In this document: one piece after another, positions 56,023 to 64,000 of the stretch | Layout: each line of letters opens with the position of its first letter | Numbering within the stretch: position 1 is the stretch's first letter | Origin: Streptomyces sp. A012304 | Lineage (GTDB): Bacteria; Actinomycetota; Actinomycetes; Streptomycetales; Streptomycetaceae | Direction: 5' to 3' | Assembly: GCF_026008495.1 (NCBI RefSeq) | Contig: NZ_BQUN01000013.1 | Span: 1-64,000 of the forward strand | DNA: 64,000 nt | Made by a program: the position numbers and the translations under genes | The notes under the pieces: model-generated | Database searches by the model: none | Told to the model about the DNA's origin: nothing | What the model saw: the letters and a program-made list of their open reading frames with translations, nothing else

Positions 56023-57479
56023 ACGGCCTGCTCCTTCGGTGCGGCGGATGCCCACAGGGCGCGGAGCGGGCCGGGGTCCCCGCTGTCCACGGCGTCACTC
56101 ACCAGTTCGGTCAGGTCGACGACCGTGCCGTCGTCGTCCGGCGAGGTGAGAACGGTGTTCAGCCAGCGGCTGGAGTACGTCCAGCCGGCCGCGCGCAGCA
56201 CCTCGGCGAAGGGGCTGCCGACCGCGCCGGCCAGGACGGTGCGGGTGAGCGCCGGGCGGACGGTGGCCGGGGCCCGGCGCAGCCCTGGTTCGAGGCGGCG
56301 GGCCAGCTGCTCCAGGGTGCCGTCGGTGAACGCGTCCAGGGTCGCCGCGACCGCCTCCGCCGGGGTGTCCGTGCGGGTCGCCTCCAGGAGGTGGCGGCTG
56401 ATGCCGTCGCCGAGTTCGTGGAGGCGCTCGGCAGGCAGGTCGAGGAGGCGGACCGGGCGCAGATCGCCGACCCGCTCGTCCGGCTCGCCCTCGGGGCGTT
56501 CCCAGTCCGTTCCGCACAGCTGCCGTACGCACCACCGCTCGACGGCCGCGGCGGTGCGCAGCGGCACCGGGGCGGCGCCGTACGGGGCCCCGGTGTGGGA
56601 GGGCAGCGCGGCCGTCCGCCGGTCGAACGGCGGGTGGTCGGCGGCGGCGTACGGGTCGAGGGCGTCCTCGTCGGCTGCGGCGCGCACGGCACGGCGGAGG
56701 ACGTGGGGGTCGCCGAGGGCGGTGTCGAGGGCGTCGTAGAAGTCCTCGGGGTACTGGTCCTTCTCGGCCAGCTCCGACAGCCAGGCGTCGCCGAGGCCGT
56801 CGAACGCCGAGTCGAGCAGGCTCGTCGCGTGGAGCGCCTGGTCGGTGGCCGCGGTGCCCGCGACGCGGGCCGCGTCGGCGTCGGCGGCCGTCTCCGCCTG
56901 CCAGAGCAGCGGTTGGGAGGCGCGCAGCAGCCGGGCGGCGAGGGGCGCGAGCGGGCGGAGGCCGCCGTCCAGGCGCTCCGCGAGCATGGCGTGGGCGGAC
57001 CGCAGGGCGGTCGCGCGGCGATCGCGGATGTGCTGCTCGTGCGCGAGTTCGTGCGCGATCACGGACGCGAGCTGCGCCTCGGTCAGCGCGCGCAGCAAGG
57101 GCAGGCCCAGCAGCAGGGTGCGGGTCCGTACGCCGGTGACCCGGGTGCGGCCCAGGGCCGCCTGGACGCCGGGCACGATCCGGACGAGGAGCGGCTCGCG
57201 GAAACCGAGCCGCTCGGCGACGTCCGCCACCAGCGCGGCCAACTCCGGTTCGTCGGCGGGGCGTACGGCGCGGCCGGGCAGCGGCCCACGGCCCCCGACG
57301 GACCTCGCGACGTCACCGGCGATCAGGACCAGCGGGCCCGCCATCAACCACGGCGGGCCCCAGAGCAGGAGCGCCAGGAGCAGGGCCGACAGGACGACGG
57401 CCCGCGTCAGCCAGGCCAGCGCCAGCATGGCCGCGACGAGCGACCACTCGCGTAGGGCCGACGGCCGTCGTCTGTCCAT
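56019..57479 (-). CDS. M48-like membrane metalloprotease
   Basis: A 486-residue protein. Two N-terminal hydrophobic segments (about 14-55) precede a zinc domain with HELAH (143-147) in SVIAHELAHEQH and a downstream ETAADADAA segment supplying the third ligand. ARVPGVQAAL-like IVPGVQAALGRTR resembles HtpX. The C-terminal half is a long helical region without recognised homology. ATG at 57479 chosen; an in-frame GTG at 57500 is possible. TTCGAAGG occurs at 57525 and 57536, 11 nt apart. Confidence 0.82.
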   Translation of the reverse strand: MDRRRPSALREWSLVAAMLALAWLTRAVVLSALLLALLLWGPPWLMAGPLVLIAGDVARSVGGRGPLPGRAVRPADEPELAALVADVAERLGFREPLLVRIVPGVQAALGRTRVTGVRTRTLLLGLPLLRALTEAQLASVIAHELAHEQHIRDRRATALRSAHAMLAERLDGGLRPLAPLAARLLRASQPLLWQAETAADADAARVAGTAATDQALHATSLLDSAFDGLGDAWLSELAEKDQYPEDFYDALDTALGDPHVLRRAVRAAADEDALDPYAAADHPPFDRRTAALPSHTGAPYGAAPVPLRTAAAVERWCVRQLCGTDWERPEGEPDERVGDLRPVRLLDLPAERLHELGDGISRHLLEATRTDTPAEAVAATLDAFTDGTLEQLARRLEPGLRRAPATVRPALTRTVLAGAVGSPFAEVLRAAGWTYSSRWLNTVLTSPDDDGTVVDLTELVSDAVDSGDPGPLRALWASAAPKEQAV

Positions 57480-57524
57480 GGAGGTGAGGATTCCTGTCAC
57501 TGGCGCGAGGGTGTCCGAGGGATC

Positions 57525-57644
57525 TTCGAAGGGTGTTCGAAGGATCTCCGGCGGATTGTGGCACAGGGCGCGGACAGGACGTGGACCGACTTCGCCGAAG
57601 GGCCGGGCCCCGGCCGGCCCCACCTCGCCGGCCCCGGCCGGCCC
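57525..57644. other. Repeat elements between GH3 and M48 genes
   Basis: Two TTCGAAGG sites (57525-57532, 57536-57543) one helical turn apart lie upstream of the M48 start and are operator candidates. GCCCCGGCCGGCCC is directly repeated at 57607 and 57631 and is highly self-complementary; it may end transcripts from the GH3 gene. Confidence 0.45.
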
Positions 57645-57698
57645 GAGGCCGGCGACGTCGCACACCCCCCGCCCGAGTGCTCTCCGGCTACACCCCGG

Positions 57699-60023
57699 TC
57701 AGCCCGTCACCTCCGTCTCGTCCGTCTCGCACCGCAGTCGCCGGTCCGGCCCCACCTCGCGCACCGGTCCGGTCAGCCGTACCCGCGCGGTGCCCCGTAC
57801 GTCCGCACTCGACGTCCCCAACCGCAGCTCCAGCAGCCCCGGTTCCACCACCCGCCGCCCGTCCCGGTCGGTGAACGCCGACAGGTCGGTGTGGAAGCGG
57901 AAGGTGACGCGGCGGGCCTCTCCCGGTGCCAGCTCCAGGCGCCGGTAGCCGATCAGGCGGACGTCGGGGCGGGTCACCGAGGCGACCGGGTCGTGCAGAT
58001 ACAGCTGGACGACCTCGGCGCCGGCGCGGTCGCCGGTGTTGCGGACGGTCAGGGCGAGGTCGTACGCGCCGTCCGTGCCGATCTCCGCGTCCGGGCCGTC
58101 CACGTCCTCCCAGGCGAAGGCCGTGTACGAGCGACCGTGTCCGAAGGGGTACAGCGGCGTCGGGTCCAGGTTGCTGACCTCGCCCGCCAGGCCCAGCGGC
58201 GGCTGGAGGTACGTCCACGGCTGGCCGCCCGCCTCGCGCGGCACGCTCACCGGCAGGCGTCCCGAGGGGTTGACGCGGCCTGACAGCACCCCCGCGACCG
58301 CCGGACCGCCCTCCTCACCGGGGAAGAAGGCCTGCACCACGGCGCCCAGACGGCCGTGCCAGCGGCCGAGGGCGTAGGGGCGGCCGGTGAGCAGGACCAG
58401 GACGACCGGGACGCCCGTCGCCACCAGGGCGTCCAGCAGCTCGGCCTGGACGCCGGGCAGCCGCAGGTCGGCCACGTCGCAGCCCTCCCCGGAGGTGCCC
58501 CGGCCGAACAGGCCCGCCCGGTCGCCGAGGACCGCCACGCAGACGTCGGCCGCCGCCGCCGTGGCCACCGCCTCCTCGAAGCCCGCCGGGTCCGGGTCGG
58601 AGACCCCGCAGCCCTCCGCGAACGTCACCTTCGCGTCGGGCAGTTCGGCGCGCAGCGACTCCAGCACCGTCGGGATCTCGATGCCCAGCTCCACCTCGGG
58701 GTGGTGGGTGAGCACATGGGACGGGAAGGAGTAGCAGCCGAGCATCGCCAGCGCGTCCGCCGCCCTCGGACCCACCACCGCCACCCGGGTGTCGGGCGGC
58801 AGCGGAAGCAGGCCGTCCGGGTTGTCCAGCAGGACCACCGACTCCTCCGCGAGCCTGCGGGCCAGCGCCCGGTTCGCCGCCGAGTCGAGGTCGACGCGCT
58901 CTGCATCCGCAGACTCCGCGGGCTCCGGCCGCCAGTCCTCGTCCAGCAGGCCCAGCTCGCACTTCTGGAGCAGCACCCGGCGGGCCGCCCGGTCGACCAG
59001 GTCCTCGGGGACCTGACCCGCCCGGACGGCCGCGATCAGCTCCTCGCCGTAGTACTTCACGGTCGGCAGCTCCACGTCGATGCCCGCCGTCAGCGCCAGC
59101 CGGGCCGTCTCCGCGGGGGTGCCCGCCACCCGGTGCAGGGTCTGGAGGAAGCCGATGCCGAAGTAGTCGGCGACGACCGTGCCGGTGAAGCCCCACTCCT
59201 CGCGCAGCAGCTCCGTCAGCAGCTCCGGGTCCGCCGACGCCGGGACACCGTCCCGTTCGGTGTACGCGGCCATCACCGAGCGCGCCCCGCCCTCGCGCAG
59301 CGCCATCTCGAACGGCGGCAGTGTCACGTCCGCGAACTCGCGGGTGCCCGCCCGGACGGGGGCGAGATTGCGGGCGCCCGCGGAGGAGGCGTATCCGGCG
59401 AAGTGCTTGAGCGTGGCGACGACACCGGCCGACTCCAGCCCGCGCACGTAGGCCGCGCCGACCGTGCCCACCAGGTACGGGTCCTCGCCGATCGTCTCCT
59501 CGACCCGCCCCCACCGCGGGTCGCGGACGACGTCCAGGACGGGGGCCAGTCCCTGGTGGACACCCACCGAGCGCAGGTCGCGGCCGATGCGTCGGCCCAT
59601 CTCCTCCACCAGCGGCGGGTCGAAGGTGGCGCCCCAGGCCAGCGGCACCGGGTAGGCGGTGGCGCGCCAGGCGGTGAAGCCGGCCAGGCACTCCTCGTGC
59701 GCGACCGCCGGGATGCCGAAGCGGCTCGCCTCCGCGATCCTGCGCTGGGCCCGGGCCAGGGCGCGCTTGCCGAGTGCCGGGTCCACGGGGGCCGTGCCGA
59801 AGGAACGGGTCAGCTGGCCGAGCCCCCGGGTGATCAGCTCGTCCCAGTCGTAGTCGGTGGTCATGTCGTGCTGGTGCGGGGCGACTCCGTCGCCGTCCGT
59901 GTCGGCACCCACCCACACGCCGTACAGCTGGGCGGTCTTCTCCTCCAGGGTCATCCGGGCAAGGAGGTCGTCGACGCGGGCGGCGGCGGGCAGGGCGGGG
60001 TCACGCCAGGGGGCGGTGGTCAT
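57699..60023 (-). CDS. GH3 beta-glucosidase/beta-xylosidase
   Basis: A 774-residue cytoplasmic glycosidase. The GH3 N-terminal domain holds MTLEEKTAQLYG, AHEECLAGF and the nucleophile region TVVADYFGIGFL; the C-terminal domain has FAEGCGV and a fibronectin-III-like end. No signal peptide. The ATG at 60023 has GGAGTTTC upstream. AHEECLAGFT recalls BxlA-type xylosidases, and the nearby GH10 xylanase makes xylo-oligosaccharides a likely substrate; cello-oligosaccharides are the alternative. Divergent from the LacI regulator. Confidence 0.88.
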   Translation of the reverse strand: MTTAPWRDPALPAAARVDDLLARMTLEEKTAQLYGVWVGADTDGDGVAPHQHDMTTDYDWDELITRGLGQLTRSFGTAPVDPALGKRALARAQRRIAEASRFGIPAVAHEECLAGFTAWRATAYPVPLAWGATFDPPLVEEMGRRIGRDLRSVGVHQGLAPVLDVVRDPRWGRVEETIGEDPYLVGTVGAAYVRGLESAGVVATLKHFAGYASSAGARNLAPVRAGTREFADVTLPPFEMALREGGARSVMAAYTERDGVPASADPELLTELLREEWGFTGTVVADYFGIGFLQTLHRVAGTPAETARLALTAGIDVELPTVKYYGEELIAAVRAGQVPEDLVDRAARRVLLQKCELGLLDEDWRPEPAESADAERVDLDSAANRALARRLAEESVVLLDNPDGLLPLPPDTRVAVVGPRAADALAMLGCYSFPSHVLTHHPEVELGIEIPTVLESLRAELPDAKVTFAEGCGVSDPDPAGFEEAVATAAAADVCVAVLGDRAGLFGRGTSGEGCDVADLRLPGVQAELLDALVATGVPVVLVLLTGRPYALGRWHGRLGAVVQAFFPGEEGGPAVAGVLSGRVNPSGRLPVSVPREAGGQPWTYLQPPLGLAGEVSNLDPTPLYPFGHGRSYTAFAWEDVDGPDAEIGTDGAYDLALTVRNTGDRAGAEVVQLYLHDPVASVTRPDVRLIGYRRLELAPGEARRVTFRFHTDLSAFTDRDGRRVVEPGLLELRLGTSSADVRGTARVRLTGPVREVGPDRRLRCETDETEVTG

Positions 60024-60073
60024 GAAACTCCTGTCAGAGGGTCGGTGAGCCACCAGTCGGGAATCCAAACGTA

Positions 60074-60107
60074 CGAATGTTTCGGGCTATACTTCGAATG
60101 TTCCGGG
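60074..60107. promoter_or_regulatory. Two direct operator-like boxes between GH3 and lacI-type gene
   Basis: CGAATGTTTCGGG (60074-60086) and CGAATGTTCCGGG (60095-60107) differ at one base and start 21 nt apart, two helical turns. They resemble the CGAAA-N-TTTCG sites of streptomycete LacI regulators of xylan use and are likely bound by the protein encoded at 60165. Confidence 0.65.
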
Positions 60108-60151
60108 AACCTATGACCCGGCGAGGGGTTCGTCAAGAGGTCGTGCGGGGA

Positions 60152-60157
60152 TACGAT
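60152..60157 (+). promoter_or_regulatory. -10 box of leaderless LacI-gene transcript
   Basis: TACGAT lies 7 nt before the ATG; no ribosome site is present. TTCGTC (60129-60134) is a weak -35 at 17 bp. Confidence 0.55.
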
Positions 60158-60164
60158 CGCCGCC

Positions 60165-61238
60165 ATGACACCCTCGGAGCCCGTTGAAACCCGGACGGAA
60201 GACCGGCCGACACAGCGATCGACGGCCCAGACGGCCACACTCGCGGAGATCGCCCGCGAGGCCGGCGTCTCGGCGCCGACTGTTTCGAAGGTCCTCAACG
60301 GTCGTGCCGACGTCGCCCCCGCGACCCGCACCCGCGTGGAGGAGCTGCTGCGCGCCCACGGCTACCGGCGCCGACGGGCCGAGGCGACCCGTTCGCCCCT
60401 GATCGACCTGGTCTTCCACGAGCTGGAGAGCGCGTGGGCGATGGAGGTCATCCGGGGGGTGGAGAACGTGGCGCGGGACGCCGGGCTGAGCGTCGTGCTC
60501 AGCGAGAGCGCCGGGCGACTCACCCCCGGGCGGACCTGGGCGGACCAGGTCGCCGCCCGCCGGCCGCACGGCGTGGTCCTGGTGCTGTCCGGGCTCGACG
60601 AGTCCCAGCGGGCGCTGTTGACCAGCAGGTCCATCCCGTTCGTGGTGATGGACCCGGCGGGCGACCCGGGCGCGGACGTGCCGTCCATCGGCGCCACCAA
60701 CTGGCAGGGCGGCCTCGCCGCCACCCGGCACCTGCTGGAGCTGGGGCACCGGCGCATCGGGGCGATCAGCGGACCCCCGCAGATGATGTGCAGCCGGGCC
60801 CGCATCGACGGTTACCGCGCGGCCCTGGAGACCGCCGGGCTGCCGGTCGACCCGGGGCTGGTCAAGACCGGCGACTTCCACCACGAGACCGGCTACCGGC
60901 TCGGCCGCGAACTGCTCGACCGCCCCGACCGGCCCACCGCCGTCTTCGCCGGCAACGACCTCCAGGCCCTCGGCTTCTACGAGGCCGCCCGGGAACTGGG
61001 CCTGCGCATCCCCGAGGACGTCAGCGTGGTCGGCTTCGACGATCTGCCGGTGGCCCGCTGGGTGGGCCCGCCGCTGACGACCGTACGGCAGCCGCTGACC
61101 GAGATGGCCGAGGCCGCCGCCCGGCTGGTGCTGGAGCTGGGGCGGTCGGAGGAGGCGCCGGCGGCGACCCGGGTGGAGCTGGCGACCAGCCTGGTGGTGC
61201 GCACGAGCACGGGGGCACCGCCGGTGGCCGGAAGCTGA
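60165..61238 (+). CDS. LacI-family repressor of glycan utilisation
   Basis: A 357-residue regulator. The HTH and hinge (about 23-80) read ATLAEIAREAGVSAPTVSKVLNGR and DVAPATRTRV. The periplasmic-binding-like domain ends in DLPVARWVGPPLTTVRQPL. It sits between the GH3 gene and the GH10 xylanase and is flanked by similar palindromic boxes, so it probably controls both and answers to xylo- or cello-oligosaccharide. Confidence 0.92.
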   Translation: MTPSEPVETRTEDRPTQRSTAQTATLAEIAREAGVSAPTVSKVLNGRADVAPATRTRVEELLRAHGYRRRRAEATRSPLIDLVFHELESAWAMEVIRGVENVARDAGLSVVLSESAGRLTPGRTWADQVAARRPHGVVLVLSGLDESQRALLTSRSIPFVVMDPAGDPGADVPSIGATNWQGGLAATRHLLELGHRRIGAISGPPQMMCSRARIDGYRAALETAGLPVDPGLVKTGDFHHETGYRLGRELLDRPDRPTAVFAGNDLQALGFYEAARELGLRIPEDVSVVGFDDLPVARWVGPPLTTVRQPLTEMAEAAARLVLELGRSEEAPAATRVELATSLVVRTSTGAPPVAGS

Positions 61239-61296
61239 CGTATTGACGGGTGTGGCGGGCCCCTCCACACTCCTCCGAAGTCAATCGGTTGTACGA

Positions 61297-61309
61297 CCGA
61301 AACTTTCGG
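61297..61309 (+). promoter_or_regulatory. Xylanase operator overlapping ribosome site
   Basis: CCGAAACTTTCGG is a perfect 13-bp palindrome around a central C, matching the CGAAA-N-TTTCG box described for Streptomyces xylanase genes. It overlaps CGGAGG (61307-61312), the Shine-Dalgarno of the gene. TCGGTTGTACGACCGA just upstream (61285-61300) is a second near-palindrome. Confidence 0.8.
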
Positions 61310-61320
61310 AGGCACCCGCA

Positions 61321-62682
61321 ATGAGAACCTCCAGAACACCTCTGGGCCGTCGGATCGCCGCCCTGTGCGCAGGCGCCGCCGCCGTCGGTGCCCTGCTCAC
61401 CGCCGGCGCCCCGGCCGCCCAGGCCGCCGACGCCCCGCTGCGCGACCTCGCCGCCGCCAAGGGCAAGGTCATGGGCACGGCGGTCACCGGCTCCAAGCTC
61501 ACCGGAACCTACGGCGAGATCGCGGGCCGGGAGTTCAACTGGCTCACCCCCGGCAACGCCATGAAGTGGGGCTCGGTCGAGCCGACCCGGGGGAACTACG
61601 ACTGGGCCGAGGCCGACCAGATCGTGAACTTCGCCGAGGCCCACGGCCAGGAGGTGCGCGGCCACACCCTGGTCTGGCACAGCCAGAACCCGAACTGGCT
61701 GGACAACGGCAGCTGGACGCCCGCCCAGCTCACCACCCTGTTGCAGAACCACATCAGCACCGAGGTCGGCCGCTACAAGGGCCGAGTCGCCGCCTGGGAC
61801 GTCGTCAACGAGCCCTTCAACGAGGACGGCACCTACCGCTCCACCCTCTGGTACGACGGCCTCGGCGCCGACTACATCGCCAACGCCCTGACCTGGGCGC
61901 GGGCCGCCGACCCGGCCGCCGAGCTCTACATCAACGACTACAACGTCGAGGGCGTCAACGCGAAGTCCACCGCGCTGTACAACCTGGTCAAGTCGCTCAA
62001 GGAGCGCGGGGTCCCGATCGACGGGGTCGGCCTCCAGGCCCATCTGATCCTGGGCCAGGTGCCGTCCAGCTTCCAGCAGAACATCCAGCGCTTCGCCGAC
62101 CTCGGCGTGGACGTGGCGATCACCGAGCTGGACATCCGGATGCAGCTGCCGTCGGACAGCGCGAAGCTCACCCGGCAGGCCGCCGACTACAAGGCGGTCA
62201 TGAACGCCTGTCTGGCCGTCAGCCGCTGCACTGGTGTCACCGTCTGGGGCTTCACCGACTCCGACTCCTGGATCCCGAGCACCTTCCCGGGGCAGGGCGC
62301 GGCGACGCCGTACGACGAGAACTACGCGCCGAAACCGGCGTACCACGCCATCGCGGAGTCGCTCGGGGGCACCGGTACGCCTCCGACGGGGGCCTGTACG
62401 GCGGTGTACAGCGTGAGCAGTCAGTGGAACACCGGCTTCACCGGGCAGGTGAGGATCGCCTGCTCGGGTGCGGCGCTGTCGTCCTGGAAGGTGAGCTGGG
62501 ACTTCGGGGCGGGGCAGCGGATCACGCAGGCCTGGAACGCGAACTGCACCCAGTCGGGGACGGCGGTCACCTGTTCCAACGCCTCGTACAACGGGACGGT
62601 TCCCGACGGGGGTTCGGTGACCTTCGGGTTCAACGGGTCGTGGAGCGGGAGCAATCCGGTGCCGACCGTCACCTTGGGCTGA
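61321..62682 (+). CDS. Secreted GH10 endo-xylanase with CBM2
   Basis: A 453-residue extracellular enzyme. The signal peptide (about 1-35) has a GRR pair and ends near AQA. The GH10 domain (about 40-350) has acid/base E164 in WDVVNEPF and nucleophile E269 in ITELDIRM. A short GTGTPPTGA linker joins a family 2 carbohydrate-binding domain (about 358-453, AVYSVSSQWNTGFTGQVRI). ATG at 61321 after GGAGG. Confidence 0.96.
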   Translation: MRTSRTPLGRRIAALCAGAAAVGALLTAGAPAAQAADAPLRDLAAAKGKVMGTAVTGSKLTGTYGEIAGREFNWLTPGNAMKWGSVEPTRGNYDWAEADQIVNFAEAHGQEVRGHTLVWHSQNPNWLDNGSWTPAQLTTLLQNHISTEVGRYKGRVAAWDVVNEPFNEDGTYRSTLWYDGLGADYIANALTWARAADPAAELYINDYNVEGVNAKSTALYNLVKSLKERGVPIDGVGLQAHLILGQVPSSFQQNIQRFADLGVDVAITELDIRMQLPSDSAKLTRQAADYKAVMNACLAVSRCTGVTVWGFTDSDSWIPSTFPGQGAATPYDENYAPKPAYHAIAESLGGTGTPPTGACTAVYSVSSQWNTGFTGQVRIACSGAALSSWKVSWDFGAGQRITQAWNANCTQSGTAVTCSNASYNGTVPDGGSVTFGFNGSWSGSNPVPTVTLG

Positions 62683-62686
62683 CGCC

Positions 62687-62728
62687 GGCCCGCTGGCACA
62701 CGCCCGCTGGCACAGGCCCGCTGGCACA
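62687..62728. repeat. Three tandem 14-bp repeats
   Basis: GGCCCGCTGGCACA occurs at 62687, with one change at 62701, and again at 62715, directly after the xylanase stop. Confidence 0.85.
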
Positions 62729-62751
62729 GGCCCGGGAAAGTGAGATTTTCC

Positions 62752-62764
62752 GAAGAAATTCTTC
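62752..62764 (+). promoter_or_regulatory. AT-rich 13-bp palindrome upstream of LCP gene
   Basis: GAAGAAATTCTTC pairs GAAGAA with TTCTTC around a central A in an unusually AT-rich stretch (about 62738-62815). It lies 53 nt before the start codon and about 41 nt upstream of the -10 box. Confidence 0.45.
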
Positions 62765-62804
62765 CGGTGGTTGCTTTCCTAACAGTCCCTTCATCATTCG
62801 GACT

Positions 62805-62810
62805 TATGTT
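62805..62810 (+). promoter_or_regulatory. -10 box of leaderless LCP-gene transcript
   Basis: TATGTT lies 6 nt before the GTG; no ribosome site is present. Confidence 0.5.
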
Positions 62811-62816
62811 CTTACT

Positions 62817-63878
62817 GTGACGGGACACGACGCGAACGGGCACGGAGACAGACAGCGGGGCCGGCGGTCGAGAGCGCTCAAGGCCGTCGGCCTCACCCTG
62901 GCGGGCACGCTGGTGCTGGGCGTGGCGGCGGCGGGCTGGGCCTACCGCCACCTCAGCGGCAACATCAGCAGCGTCGACATCGACAACGCGCTCGGTGACA
63001 ACCGCCCGCCGCGCGCGGTGACCACCCCGAGCCCGACCGGCACGGCCTCCGCGACCCCGCTGCCCACGGGGGCCGTCAACATCCTGGTGCTGGGCTCGGA
63101 CTCGCGCAGCGGCGCGGAGAACCAGGAACTCGGTGGCGGGGACAGTACCGGCGCCCGCTCCGACACGGCGATGGTCGTGCACATCGAGGCCGGGCGCACC
63201 GGCGCCACCGTCGTCAGCATCCCGCGCGACACCCTCGTCACCCGCCCGTCCTGCCCGCTGCCGTCCGGCGGCTTCACGCGGGAGGCGTACGGCGTGATGT
63301 TCAACACCGCCTACTCGGTGGGCGGCCCGGTCTGCGCGGTCAAGACCGTCGAGGCGATGACGAACGTCCGCATGGACCACTACGTCGAGGTCGACTTCGC
63401 GGGCTTCGCCGACCTGGTCGACGCGCTCGGCGGGGTCACCGTCACCACCACGCAGGACATCGACGACGAGGACAGCCGTCTGCGGCTCGCGGCCGGCACC
63501 CATCACCTCGACGGCACCCAGGCCCTCGCCCTGGCCCGCACCCGCCACGGCGTGGGCGACGGCAGCGACCTCGGCCGCATAGGCCTTCAGCAGGCCCTGG
63601 TGAAGGCGCTCCTCGAACAGATCGCCCGGACCGACCTGCTCGGCAGCCCCACCCGGCTCTACCAGGTCGCCGACGCCCTCACCGGCAGCCTCACCACCGA
63701 CACCGGCCTGGACTCCCTCGGCGAGCTGATGGACCTCGGCCAGAGCCTGAAGGGCCTGACGTCCGAGCGCCTCACGACGGTGACGATGCCCGTGGTGACG
63801 GCCCCCTCCGACCCCAACCGGGTGGTGGCCGAGGAACCGGCCGCGCGCGAGCTGTGGGAGTCACTCAACCGGGTGTGA
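62817..63878 (+). CDS. LCP (LytR-CpsA-Psr) family cell-wall ligase
   Basis: A 353-residue type II membrane protein. A basic N-terminus and membrane helix (about 22-45) precede a Pro/Thr linker and the LCP domain, with NILVLGSDSR, SDTAMVVHI, VVSIPRDTLV and GTQALALARTRH. It should attach glycopolymers from polyprenyl-phosphate carriers to peptidoglycan. A GTG start at 62817 is used. Confidence 0.92.
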   Translation: MTGHDANGHGDRQRGRRSRALKAVGLTLAGTLVLGVAAAGWAYRHLSGNISSVDIDNALGDNRPPRAVTTPSPTGTASATPLPTGAVNILVLGSDSRSGAENQELGGGDSTGARSDTAMVVHIEAGRTGATVVSIPRDTLVTRPSCPLPSGGFTREAYGVMFNTAYSVGGPVCAVKTVEAMTNVRMDHYVEVDFAGFADLVDALGGVTVTTTQDIDDEDSRLRLAAGTHHLDGTQALALARTRHGVGDGSDLGRIGLQQALVKALLEQIARTDLLGSPTRLYQVADALTGSLTTDTGLDSLGELMDLGQSLKGLTSERLTTVTMPVVTAPSDPNRVVAEEPAARELWESLNRV

Positions 63879-64000
63879 CCCGGTGGCCCCAGCAGCCCGT
63901 CCACCACCGCCTCCACCACCCGCCGAGACCCCGCGCGCCGCTCCGGCGCACGCCTCGACCTCGCCGGCGCCCTGCCGGAGCACACGGCCGCGACCTGCGC
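63879..64000. other. Right-end stretch, no gene resolved
   Basis: No start codon with a ribosome site is visible. A leftward gene could end here, but the only open minus-strand frame runs on far into the LCP gene, so none is called. Confidence 0.3.

Noticed and set aside
63659..63985. Minus-strand gene end at the right edge
   Set aside because: The frame runs far into the LCP gene and lacks a start site or a recognisable domain; a partial gene cannot be supported.

Overview
The window is a high-GC actinobacterial chromosome segment, almost certainly Streptomyces. The evidence is the very strong G/C bias at third codon positions, frequent GTG starts, Wbl/WhiB, DUF397 and DUF5753-type regulators, and the gene order str operon - S10/spc operon - secY-adk-map-infA - rpsM-rpsK-rpoA-rplQ-truA - rplM-rpsI-glmM - coaA/glmS - acpS-nnr-alr - tsaE/tsaB/rimI/tsaD. 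No rpsD lies between rpsK and rpoA. No tRNA, rRNA, CRISPR array or transposase was found.

Layout. 1-2.4 kb: an XRE regulator divergent from a translationally coupled trio (variant Wbl protein, zinc-ribbon protein, MerR-like HTH) that looks like a domesticated mobile-element control module. 2.4-5.5 kb: a DUF1707 membrane protein and a divergent pair of glycosyltransferases. 5.5-10.2 kb: rpsL-rpsG-fusA-tuf. 10.2-28.1 kb: the ribosomal protein superoperon rpsJ to truA, broken up by strong stem-loops. 29.2-30.5 kb: rplM-rpsI. 30.6-39.6 kb: glmM and glmS (amino-sugar supply), separated by a leftward DUF4097-DrrA-DrrB-type operon with a divergent regulator, a DUF389 protein and coaA. 39.6-45 kb: a leftward three-gene accessory block made of a large membrane protein with two TIR-like repeats, an unknown protein and an M16-type metalloprotease. 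45.1-53.9 kb: housekeeping genes acpS, nnr, alr, a hydrolase, tsaE, tsaB, rimI and tsaD, interrupted by a small protein under a 22-bp palindrome and by an L,D-transpeptidase-like pseudoenzyme. 54-57.5 kb: a DUF5753/DUF397 pair and an M48-type membrane protease operon. 57.7-62.7 kb: a GH3 glycosidase, a LacI regulator and a secreted GH10 xylanase with operator-like sequences. 62.8-63.9 kb: an LCP-family cell-wall enzyme.

How the genes work together. Most of the window is translation (ribosomal proteins, EF-G, EF-Tu, IF-1, SecY, MetAP, RpoA, TruA, the t6A enzymes). Next to it lie cell-envelope precursor genes (GlmM, GlmS, Alr, LCP, glycosyltransferases) and cofactor genes (CoaA, AcpS, NAD(P)HX repair). 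Three ribosomal promoters share a TTGACC -35 box, and the rpsL and rpsJ leaders share an almost identical hairpin. Many non-ribosomal genes have a -10 hexamer 6-8 nt from the start codon and no Shine-Dalgarno sequence, which points to leaderless transcripts. The least explained parts are the TIR-like/M16 block, the repeat-rich regulatory gap at 34.6-34.8 kb, and short tandem repeats at the 3' ends of three genes.
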